This document shows positions 1 through 4,776 of a stretch of 5,950 nucleotides of DNA, piece after piece; position 1 is the stretch's first letter; each line of letters begins with the position of its first letter. The translations under genes and the position numbers were made by a program. The DNA comes from Bifidobacterium sp. (lineage in GTDB: Bacteria > Actinomycetota > Actinomycetes > Actinomycetales > Bifidobacteriaceae): positions 1 to 5,950 of the forward strand of contig JAIJEI010000132.1 in NCBI GenBank assembly GCA_022739095.1. The letters run 5' to 3'. The notes beneath the pieces are model-generated. The model made no database searches. It was not told where the DNA came from and saw only the letters and a program-made list of their open reading frames with translations.

Positions 1-3
1 CAA

Positions 4-702
4 TCACTTGTTGGCGTTGGTCATCACGCGCGGGCCGTTCGGGTCGCCGACGATGACCTTGTCGACCATGTTGAGGAACAGGCCGTGCTCCACCACGCCG
101 ACCGTATTGATCAGGTCTTCGGCCAGCTCCTGCGGGTGATCGATGCGCTCCAGGTGCAGGTCCACCACGAAGTTGTTCTCGTCGGTGCGCACTTCCTTGC
201 CGTCGGCGTCAAGACGAAGCACCGGCTTGTAGCCGCGGTCCTCGAACTTCTTGATGACGTGGCCGGCACCGAACGGAATGACCTCGACCGGCAGCGGGAA
301 CTTGCCGATGGTGTCCACGACCTTGGACTCGTCCACGATCCACACGATCTGGTTGGAGTTGGTGGCCACGATCTTCTCCCACAGCAGGGCAGCGCCGCCG
401 CCCTTGATGCCGTTGAAGTTCTTGTCGACTTCGTCGGCGCCGTCGATGGTCACGTCGATGTGGTCCACGTCGTCGATGTCCACGATCTTGATGCCGTAGT
501 TTTCGGCCTGGGCCTGCGTGCGGCGAGACGTGGTCACGCCGGTGAACTCAAGACCTTCCTCCTGATGACGGCGGCCGAGCTCGTCCACCAGGAACTTCAC
601 GGTCGAACCAGTGCCGAGGCCTGCGATCATGTCGTTTTCAACGAGCTTGGCGGCTTCGATGCCGGCCGCCTTCTTCAGCGCATCCTGCTGTGCCTTATCC
701 AT
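4..702 (-). CDS. rpiA: Ribose-5-phosphate isomerase A
   Basis: Cytosolic enzyme that interconverts ribose 5-phosphate and ribulose 5-phosphate in the non-oxidative pentose phosphate pathway; in bifidobacteria this also feeds the fructose-6-phosphate phosphoketolase shunt. The 232-residue protein matches the usual RpiA length (about 220-230). The signature blocks are all present: GLGTGST at residues 28-34 (phosphate loop), DGADE at 87-91 with the catalytic-type acidic residues D87 and D90, KGGGAAL from K100, E109 in WEK (general base position), VDESK at 123-127, and GVVEHGLF near 202-209. The ATG at 702 is supported by an AAAGGAG ribosome binding site 5-6 bases upstream (708-715 on the plus strand). 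The TGA stop lies at the window edge. It follows the RNase H gene in the same direction after a 130-base gap, so it may be cotranscribed or have its own promoter; a TAAGAT-like -10 exists in the gap without a convincing -35. No missing residues or frameshift seen. Confidence 0.97.
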   Translation of the reverse strand: MDKAQQDALKKAAGIEAAKLVENDMIAGLGTGSTVKFLVDELGRRHQEEGLEFTGVTTSRRTQAQAENYGIKIVDIDDVDHIDVTIDGADEVDKNFNGIKGGGAALLWEKIVATNSNQIVWIVDESKVVDTIGKFPLPVEVIPFGAGHVIKKFEDRGYKPVLRLDADGKEVRTDENNFVVDLHLERIDHPQELAEDLINTVGVVEHGLFLNMVDKVIVGDPNGPRVMTNANK

Positions 703-832
703 GGTTTCTCCTTTGCCATCCTTGCCTCCGCCGCACGGATCAACGGCGTAAAGCCTTATCTCCTATCTTAACGCGAATGAGCGATTTTGTGCCATCGTGT
801 CCGATTGCGGTACATATTCGTGTGTTTGGGTG

Positions 833-1723
833 TTAGTGTCGTACGAATGGTGCGTTGGTGATGGTCAGGTTGCCCTCGCCGTCCACATAGCCTTCGATTT
901 CGATGCTGCCCTTGATCGGCATCGGCTGCCCATTGAAATACGGGCTCGTTTTCGGCGCGGGGGAGAAGGCCAGCGTACCGGATGCCGTCAGTCCGCTGGG
1001 CTTTGCGGGGTGTGCGGGTTGCGCTGATTGTACAGGCTGCGCTGATTGTGCCGCTAAAGGTGATGAAGACTTGGCCTCCGGCCTTGTGGCATCTGTCGAA
1101 TCCGTCGCCGCAGCCGGCTTGCGCAAACTCGCCGCATCCGCCTTGCCATCCAGCACCAATTGCACGTCTGGAGGCACATCGGTGCCATGTGCGTATTCGG
1201 AGCCCAGCAGCGACTGCCAGCCTTCAATCGGCAGATAGCCGTCGCGCGCACCTGAACGGCAATCGCCCGCATAGGTGCGTGCCAGTTCATCGACCAACTC
1301 ATTGCCCTCGTTGCCGGCGTGACCTTTGACCCATCGGAAATCCACCGGGCCAGGGCGTTGCGAGATTTCACGGTCGATCGCCTGAATAAGCTCTTTGTTT
1401 TTCACAGGCTTCTTCTGCGAGTTCTTCCAGCCGTTCTTCTTCCAGCCTTTGACCCACTTGGTCGAGCAATTGATGGCATACTGTGAATCCGACTCGATGA
1501 GCAATGGCTCAGGGCCTGGGTGCGCTCGCAAAGCTTCCAGCACTGCGCACAGCTCACCAATCTGATTGGTGCCGTTGGTCGCGCCGCCGGCGTCGTAGCC
1601 ATGGCCGTCGTGCTTATGGCCGGGCTTGCCGCCGGCGTTTTTTTCATGGTCGGCCCAGGCCCAGCCCATTGGACCGTTTGGATTCCCTAATGCGGACCCA
1701 TCTGTGGATACTGTGATAGTCAT
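833..1723 (-). CDS. rnhA: Ribonuclease HI with long C-terminal extension
   Basis: Cleaves the RNA strand of RNA-DNA hybrids (R-loops, primers) with two metal ions. Residues 1-150 form the RNase H domain: D8 in STDGSA, E57 in IGELCAVLEAL, D79 in IESDSQYA, H135 in WVKGHAGNEGNE and D145 in VDELA reproduce the DEDD-plus-His active site, so it should be catalytically active. A Gly/His-rich insert lies at about 28-50 between the first strands. The KGWKKNGWKNSQKKPVKN stretch at 92-109 is the basic, Trp-rich hybrid-binding region. Residues 151-296 are extra relative to the roughly 155-residue E. coli enzyme: a short globular-looking part, an Ala/Pro/Gln-rich linker (about 195-243) and a final segment rich in beta-type residues. 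The open frame continues upstream to 1876, but the ATG at 1723 has a GGTGGAG ribosome binding site and starts right at the first strand, giving 296 residues. The role of the tail is unknown. Confidence 0.93.
   Translation of the reverse strand: MTITVSTDGSALGNPNGPMGWAWADHEKNAGGKPGHKHDGHGYDAGGATNGTNQIGELCAVLEALRAHPGPEPLLIESDSQYAINCSTKWVKGWKKNGWKNSQKKPVKNKELIQAIDREISQRPGPVDFRWVKGHAGNEGNELVDELARTYAGDCRSGARDGYLPIEGWQSLLGSEYAHGTDVPPDVQLVLDGKADAASLRKPAAATDSTDATRPEAKSSSPLAAQSAQPVQSAQPAHPAKPSGLTASGTLAFSPAPKTSPYFNGQPMPIKGSIEIEGYVDGEGNLTITNAPFVRH
1020..1049. repeat. Two-copy 18-bp period repeat inside rnhA linker
   Basis: The 12-mer TGCGCTGATTGT occurs at 1020-1031 and again at 1038-1049, a period of 18 bp. 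It encodes repeated SAQP units of the Ala/Gln/Pro-rich linker of RNase HI. Its length may vary between strains by slippage. Confidence 0.75.
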
Positions 1724-1726
1724 GTT

Positions 1727-1733
1727 CTCCACC
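1727..1733 (-). promoter_or_regulatory. Ribosome binding site that fixes the rnhA start
   Basis: On the minus strand GGTGGAG precedes the ATG at 1723 by three bases (AAC). It is the only Shine-Dalgarno-like sequence near a start codon in the open frame that runs up to 1876, so it decides for the 296-residue product over a longer GTG-started one. Confidence 0.75.
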
Positions 1734-1802
1734 CTAACGCAAGCTGTGCAATCTCTTGCTGAAGTGGGGTTGCCCAGTGCGAGGCAAAACAACGTAGTGG
1801 AG

Positions 1803-1822
1803 GGTGTGAATAACATCACACC
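1803..1822. promoter_or_regulatory. CRP/GlxR-like dyad upstream of rnhA
   Basis: Perfect 7-bp inverted repeat GGTGTGA / TCACACC with a 6-base centre. It contains TGTGA-N6-TCACA, the consensus recognised by CRP-family regulators, including GlxR of actinobacteria. It lies about 80-100 bases upstream of the rnhA start codon, in a position where an activator or repressor could act. Regulator and function are inferred only from the motif. Confidence 0.45.
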
Positions 1823-1864
1823 TATCGACTTTGCTTGAAAAACATGCCACCGCGCGCGTGAATA

Positions 1865-1876
1865 GTGAGCGCTCAC
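1865..1876. promoter_or_regulatory. LacI-family-type operator palindrome
   Basis: GTGAGCGCTCAC is a perfect 12-bp palindrome with a central CG step. With its flank (…CTCACAA) it nearly matches the symmetric lac operator core, a form shared by many LacI/GalR-family operators. No sugar gene stands next to it: the insertion-sequence end begins about 24 bases to the right, and rnhA starts about 140 bases to the left. It may be an orphan operator of a disrupted plus-strand transcription unit, or it may act on rnhA. Confidence 0.5.
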
Positions 1877-1899
1877 AAGAAAAACAAGACTATATTTGA

Positions 1900-2056
1900 G
1901 GCATCGCCAGTTTTCGTGGGTAGCTAACCCCTTCCAGGGAGCGCCACGGGGAGGTTCGAGCGCCGGAGCATGACGGCCGCTATGAGGTTGTCCATGTTCC
2001 TGAACTCGTAGGCCATGCGGACCGTGAGCTTGATTATTTCTCGGGCGGCAATGCGG
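1900..2056 (-). mobile_element. Remnant of ISL3-like insertion sequence (transposase C-terminus and one end)
   Basis: Read on the minus strand, about 2050 down to the TAG at 1924 encodes IIKLTVRMAYEFRN followed by MDNLIAAVMLRRSNLPVALPGRG. The GFRN-like motif and the LPGR terminus are what I remember of the C-terminal end of ISL3-family transposases of actinobacteria. Beyond the stop, the sequence at 1900-1923 begins GGCATCGCCAGTTTTCG on the plus strand, which resembles an ISL3 terminus starting with GG and could be the terminal inverted repeat. No catalytic DDE part is present: the element is cut off near 2040-2056, where the reading changes to unrelated sequence. The junction position is approximate. 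The IS family assignment rests on memory of the family, not on a search. Confidence 0.6.
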
Positions 2057-2340
2057 GAAACGTCACCAAAGCGGTGAACAACCACGGATTCACCGCAACC
2101 TCGGACTACCTTGGCGTGTCCGTAAACGCGAGTGGCGATCACGGTTCTCAGGCGGCGAAAGACAGTACGAATGCCGCATCCAAGGGCAGCATGCTTATCG
2201 CAGACAACGCCAAAACCGTGGCACTCGGTTCAGGTGGTGTGGCCTTGGCTTCGGGCCTGCCACTCGGTCTTGGCTGGTTCATCCGACGCCGCTTGGGATT
2301 GGATGCCTCCGACATTCTGGACCGTAAGCTCTTGAAGTAA
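2041..2340 (+). pseudogene. Orphan C-terminal end of a membrane-anchored protein
   Basis: The plus frame is open from 1924 to the TAA at 2338-2340, but the left part is antisense to the transposase remnant, so the real coding remnant probably starts near 2041. From there it reads SGGNAGNVTKAVNNHGFTAT, then a Ser/Asn/Gly-rich hydrophilic stretch, a hydrophobic segment (TVALGSGGVALASGLPLGLG, then WFI) that fits one transmembrane helix, then RRR and a short charged tail ending DILDRKLLK. That order suggests an extracytoplasmic protein with a C-terminal membrane anchor and cytoplasmic tail. The only internal start is a GTG at 2074 with no ribosome binding site, and no ATG is present. I read it as the 3' end of a gene whose front was lost when the IS inserted or the region was deleted. 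I do not recognise the parent family. An expressed small membrane protein cannot be fully excluded. Confidence 0.5.
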
Positions 2341-2352
2341 CGGCTGGTTCGG

Positions 2353-2370
2353 ACGTGATTGCTGTCACGT
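2353..2370. other. Small dyad downstream of the orphan fragment
   Basis: ACGTGA and TCACGT form a perfect 6-bp inverted repeat around a 6-base loop, 12 bases after the TAA of the plus-strand fragment. It could be a weak hairpin ending that transcript. There is no T-run, so the role is uncertain. Confidence 0.3.
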
Positions 2371-2390
2371 ACGTATCATGACGACAGCGC

Positions 2391-2425
2391 GAAGGTCCTC
2401 ATCGGTTGTGCCGGTGAGGACCTTC
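2391..2425. terminator. Hairpin terminator, probably bidirectional
   Basis: GAAGGTCCTCATCGG (2391-2405) pairs with CCGGTGAGGACCTTC (2411-2425) over 15 positions with one G-T wobble, leaving a 5-base loop TTGTG. It lies 44 bases downstream of the reductase stop codon (minus) and 51 bases after the end of the plus-strand fragment, where transcripts from both sides meet. Neither side has a clear T-tract, so it is a strong hairpin but not a textbook intrinsic terminator. Confidence 0.65.
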
Positions 2426-2468
2426 ACGCATTATGGGTGGTTGTTGCGGGTTATGCTGCGCGGGCGTG

Positions 2469-4076
2469 CTATGCGAACAAGTCGTTCAGCGCCTCGGCAA
2501 TCGTCGGATGCGTGAACACCATATCGCGCAACGTGCTGGCCGGCGCGTCAAGATCCATCGCCAACTTGACGATATTGATCACCTCGTGCGACTCGACGGA
2601 AAGCAGCATCGCACCCAGAATGCGGCCAGTATTGCGTTCCACAATCGCCTTCATCAGACCATCCGGTCGCCGCATTACCTGGGCCTTCGGCACAGCGGCC
2701 ACCGGCAATCGCTTGACCACATAATCCAATCCGGCCGCCTTCGCCTCACGCTCATTCAATCCCACGCGAGAGTAAGGCGTGGCAAGGAATGTGCTCGACG
2801 GCACATGCTTGCGGTCCTTCACCGTGTACGGACGGTCGGAACCATTGAGCTGCGACCACACCACGCGATAGTCATCCAGTGAAATGTACGTGTGCTGCGG
2901 GCCGCCGTTCACATCGCCCAGAGCCCAAATGTCGGCTGCTGTGGTGCGCAGAAGCTCGTCGACTTTCACAGCACCGCGTTCGGTGAGTTCCACGCCGGCC
3001 GCCTCAAGATGCAGTCCCTCGACGTTCGGCGTACGTCCGGTGGCCACCAGTACCGCGTCGGTGGTCAGGCAGAGCCGGGCTTCAGTTGAAGCGGCGAACC
3101 GCGGCTCGCCATCGTCTGATGGTTTCGTCTGGACGTGTGACATCGTGGCGTGGTCGGTCGGGTTGCTGGTGGAGCTGGTGGTTGTTGCAGTGTCGGTGGT
3201 TCCGGTGATATCGGTGACATCGGTATGAGCGTTCCTGGTGCCGGCGGGGGTGGAATCGCAAGCTTGCGATGCGCCTCGAGTCATACCTTTCACCGCAACG
3301 GACAACCTGACGCCGCCGTCAGCGGCAGGCGCGATGGCCTTGGTGTCCGCGTTGAACAGGAACTTGACCCCCTGCGCTTCCAGCTGTGCGCGAATCGCGG
3401 CCGCCACATCCGCGTCCTCGCGCGGCAGGAATTCGGCATTGTGCTGCAGCACGGTGACCGACGTGCCGAAATCGGCAAACATCGAGGCAAACTCAAGTCC
3501 GATGAATCCTGAACCGATAATCACCAGTCGCTGCGGCATGTCGTCGAGATCCATCAGTCCAGTGCTGGTGTAGACGCCGGGCGTAGTGCGGATACCGGGA
3601 ATATCCGGAATGCGCGGCGTGGCACCGGTGTTGATGAAGATCTTGCTGGCGGTCACGGCGACCGGGCCCTCGGCTGTGACGATTTCCACGCTATGAGGGC
3701 CGGTGAAGTGCGCGCGGCCGGTGATTACGGTGATGTTGTCTTGATCGGCGAGCTTGTGGTAGTTCTTGTCTCGCAGCATCGAAGTGACGCGGCGCTTCTC
3801 CTTGATAGCGGCCTCGAACGCTGCTTCGCGAGTTTCGGGAGTACTGTTCGCGCCATCCCGCCGCGCCTGTTCGGCGGACAAAATCAGTGACTTGGATGGC
3901 AAGCATCCGATATTGATGCAGGTGCCGCCGTACATGTTGGCGCTCGCTTCGGCGACGACGACCTTGCGGCCGGCCGCGCTGAGCTTGGCGGCCAAGGTTT
4001 TGCCACCCTTGCCGAATCCGATGATCAGGGCGTCGGTGGTGATAGTGGGGAAGGTGTTGGGTGTGCTGGTGGACAT
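2469..4076 (-). CDS. rclA: RclA/MerA-type FAD-dependent pyridine nucleotide-disulfide oxidoreductase
   Basis: Class I flavoprotein disulfide reductase, cytosolic, expected to pass electrons from NAD(P)H through FAD to a CXXXXC pair. Seen in 535 residues: FAD loop GFGKGG (20-25); redox site GGTCINIGCLPSK with C53 and C58; NAD(P)-binding GSGFIG (188-193); ATGRTPN (345-351); FAD-contacting GD (387-388); a dimerisation domain from about 415; and FTHPTIAEAL with H523 and E528, the His-Glu pair of active reductases. From memory the closest relative is E. coli RclA (IIGFGKAGKTLA, MYGGTCINIGC, TYISLDDYR and FTHPSMSESLNDLF all have counterparts), a copper(II) reductase for reactive-chlorine defence; S. 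aureus MerA is similar. A Ser/Thr-rich insertion at about 264-330 accounts for the excess length over the usual 440-470. The ATG at 4076 has AAGGAAG upstream; the frame also opens to 4166, without a ribosome binding site. It lies 130 bases after the Rrf2 gene, likely one operon. The exact substrate is unknown. Confidence 0.92.
   Translation of the reverse strand: MSTSTPNTFPTITTDALIIGFGKGGKTLAAKLSAAGRKVVVAEASANMYGGTCINIGCLPSKSLILSAEQARRDGANSTPETREAAFEAAIKEKRRVTSMLRDKNYHKLADQDNITVITGRAHFTGPHSVEIVTAEGPVAVTASKIFINTGATPRIPDIPGIRTTPGVYTSTGLMDLDDMPQRLVIIGSGFIGLEFASMFADFGTSVTVLQHNAEFLPREDADVAAAIRAQLEAQGVKFLFNADTKAIAPAADGGVRLSVAVKGMTRGASQACDSTPAGTRNAHTDVTDITGTTDTATTTSSTSNPTDHATMSHVQTKPSDDGEPRFAASTEARLCLTTDAVLVATGRTPNVEGLHLEAAGVELTERGAVKVDELLRTTAADIWALGDVNGGPQHTYISLDDYRVVWSQLNGSDRPYTVKDRKHVPSSTFLATPYSRVGLNEREAKAAGLDYVVKRLPVAAVPKAQVMRRPDGLMKAIVERNTGRILGAMLLSVESHEVINIVKLAMDLDAPASTLRDMVFTHPTIAEALNDLFA
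3087..3287 (-). repeat. Low-complexity Ser/Thr-rich insertion in the reductase gene
   Basis: This segment encodes roughly residues 264-330, rich in Thr, Ser, Asp and Ala (for example TDVTDITGTTDTATTT). It falls between the strand GVRLSVAV and the strand ARLCLTTDAVLVATGR of the NAD-binding domain, where relatives have only a short hairpin turn. The DNA is repeat-like on the plus strand (GGTGATATC at 3204-3212 followed by GGTGACATC at 3213-3221, and many GGT/TGG triplets), which suggests expansion by slippage. The frame is kept, so the protein is probably intact. Confidence 0.7.
3255..3270. repeat. Perfect 16-bp palindrome within the insertion
   Basis: ATCGCAAGCTTGCGAT reads the same on both strands. 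It lies inside the low-complexity coding insertion of the reductase gene, so it may be a by-product of local expansion; a protein-binding role is not shown. Confidence 0.6.
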
Positions 4077-4081
4077 GGTTA

Positions 4082-4088
4082 CTTCCTT
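4082..4088 (-). promoter_or_regulatory. Ribosome binding site that fixes the reductase start
   Basis: AAGGAAG on the minus strand sits five bases before the ATG at 4076 and selects it over the in-frame upstream start at 4166. The protein then begins 14 residues before the first FAD-domain strand, as expected for the family. Confidence 0.7.
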
Positions 4089-4206
4089 ACAAAGTCGAGT
4101 GATAAGAGTGCGTTGTGCTGATATGACGTGCGCCGTGCGGCGTCGGTTTTCTTCTTCGACCGCCAAAACGTTATCGACTGATGCTGGCTAGGGGACGCGC
4201 GCGGGA

Positions 4207-4632
4207 TTATTGGCCTTTGCGCTCGCTGAATATCTGTTCGGTGATGTCGTGGATGGTGGTGTGTTCGAGTTGTTCGAGGCAAGTGCAGTTGAGCCCGGCA
4301 TAGATGTCATCCATCACTGCGCCCATTGAAGATGACACCAGACAGTCCTCGTGTACGTCGCCCGGTGTCCAGTTCACTTCCACAAAAGTGGTGCCGGTGG
4401 CTTCCGCTACCGCGCGCAGCGTGATTTCGGCGGCGGGCCGGGCCAGGGCGTACCCGCCTTCAGCGCCCTCTTTAGTGTCGATGAGTCCGGCTGAGGCGAG
4501 CGGTTGCATTACTTTGCGCACGCGCGCCGCATTGGTACATATGTTCTCGGCCAGGATCTGACTGGGCAGGTGCGTGGCGCGATGGTCAAGGTAGACCAAT
4601 GCGTGCGCTGCCAGTGAATAGTCGCCGTTCAT
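4207..4632 (-). CDS. Rrf2-family transcriptional regulator, HypR/YwnA-like, probable redox sensor
   Basis: A 141-residue dimeric winged-helix DNA-binding protein of normal Rrf2 length. The N-terminal helices and recognition helix run about 1-42 (LAENICTNAARVRKVMQPLA), followed by the wing EGGYALARPAAEITL at 58-72, the usual Rrf2 GGY-LAR pattern, then the long dimerisation helix. Cysteines are C32 in the recognition region, C97 in HEDCLVSS, and C116/C118 in NCTC. The spacing does not fit the IscR or NsrR iron-sulfur triad. Instead C32 and C97 fall almost where I remember the redox pair Cys33/Cys99 of S. aureus HypR, which represses hypR-merA and is inactivated by disulfide formation. The ATG at 4632 has a perfect AAGGAGGT six bases upstream. 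The RclA-like reductase lies immediately downstream on the same strand, and a dyad overlaps its own promoter, so autorepression and control of the reductase are likely. The family call is firm; the HypR role is inferred. Confidence 0.9.
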   Translation of the reverse strand: MNGDYSLAAHALVYLDHRATHLPSQILAENICTNAARVRKVMQPLASAGLIDTKEGAEGGYALARPAAEITLRAVAEATGTTFVEVNWTPGDVHEDCLVSSSMGAVMDDIYAGLNCTCLEQLEHTTIHDITEQIFSERKGQ

Positions 4633-4638
4633 GAAACG

Positions 4639-4646
4639 ACCTCCTT
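4639..4646 (-). promoter_or_regulatory. Consensus Shine-Dalgarno of the Rrf2 gene
   Basis: AAGGAGGT on the minus strand is fully complementary to the anti-SD of 16S rRNA and lies six bases before the ATG. It fixes the start and predicts strong translation. Confidence 0.85.
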
Positions 4647-4654
4647 ACCGAGTC

Positions 4655-4693
4655 GATACTGTAACTATGGTGTGTGCAGTTAAGATACTGTAA
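4655..4693. repeat. Direct repeat GATACTGTAA in the Rrf2 leader
   Basis: Identical 10-mers at 4655-4664 and 4684-4693, 29 bp apart (nearly three helical turns). The left copy lies in the untranslated leader just upstream of the Shine-Dalgarno sequence, so it may be a second half-site for the same regulator. Confidence 0.6.
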
Positions 4694-4709
4694 TCATATC
4701 AGATACAGT
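4687..4709. promoter_or_regulatory. Probable Rrf2-regulator operator overlapping the promoter
   Basis: ACTGTA (4687-4692) and TACAGT (4704-4709) form a 6-11-6 inverted repeat that covers the -10 and spacer of the Rrf2 promoter. The wider element GATACTGTAA occurs directly at 4655-4664 and 4684-4693, and in inverted form (GATACAGTTA) at 4702-4711. Binding here would block RNA polymerase, consistent with autorepression. The bound protein is inferred from position. Confidence 0.6.
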
Positions 4710-4720
4710 TAGTGTGTCAA
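4693..4720 (-). promoter_or_regulatory. Promoter of the Rrf2-reductase unit
   Basis: On the minus strand a perfect -35 TTGACA (4715-4720) is separated by 16 bp from TATGAT (4693-4698), a 5/6 match to the -10. The bases before it form TGA-TATGAT, an extended -10. Transcription should start near 4686, giving a leader of about 50 bases. It is the strongest sigma-70-type promoter visible in the window. Confidence 0.75.
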
Positions 4721-4727
4721 ATTGGGA

Positions 4728-4756
4728 TTGAAGGGGTGGGTAACTATGTGTATAAG
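4728..4756 (+). promoter_or_regulatory. Candidate promoter of the plus-strand nuclease-like gene
   Basis: TTGAAG (4728-4733), a 17-bp spacer, then TATAAG (4751-4756; 5/6 to TATAAT). It points toward the gene at 4864, with a predicted leader of about 100 bases. The -10 overlaps the reverse DnaA-box-like nonamer, and the -35 lies only 8 bp from the divergent Rrf2 promoter. Confidence 0.5.
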
Positions 4757-4776
4757 TGAGGTTGTCCACATAGTTA
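4741..4776. repeat. Perfect 10-bp inverted repeat
   Basis: TAACTATGTG (4741-4750) is the exact reverse complement of CACATAGTTA (4767-4776), with 16 bases between. Allowing one G-T position, the arms extend to 13 bp (4738-4750 with 4767-4779). It encloses or overlaps all three DnaA-box-like sites. Confidence 0.75.

Noticed and set aside
729..748. CGCCG/CGGCG stem between rnhA and rpiA as a terminator
   Set aside because: Only 5 bp with a 10-base loop and no T-run; too weak to call.
85..771. Long plus-strand frame of 228 codons opposite rpiA
   Set aside because: His/Val/Asp-rich antisense shadow of rpiA, with no motifs; rpiA has complete catalytic motifs.
1724..1876. N-terminal extension of RNase HI by 51 residues (GTG start at 1876)
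   Set aside because: No ribosome binding site, no family similarity, it overlaps the LacI-type and CRP-like palindromes, and the ATG at 1723 has a good GGTGGAG site.
1924..2142. 72-codon minus frame as an intact small gene
   Set aside because: Its first part is antisense to the membrane-protein remnant and only its last roughly 40 codons look like transposase; it is a fragment, not a gene.
4131..4142. CGCCG-TG-CGGCG hairpin between the Rrf2 and reductase genes
   Set aside because: Two-base loop cannot form a stable hairpin, and arms this GC-rich are common by chance in such DNA; no terminator signal follows.
4077..4166. N-terminal extension of the reductase by 30 residues
   Set aside because: Lacks a ribosome binding site and is not FAD-domain-like; AAGGAAG precedes the ATG at 4076.
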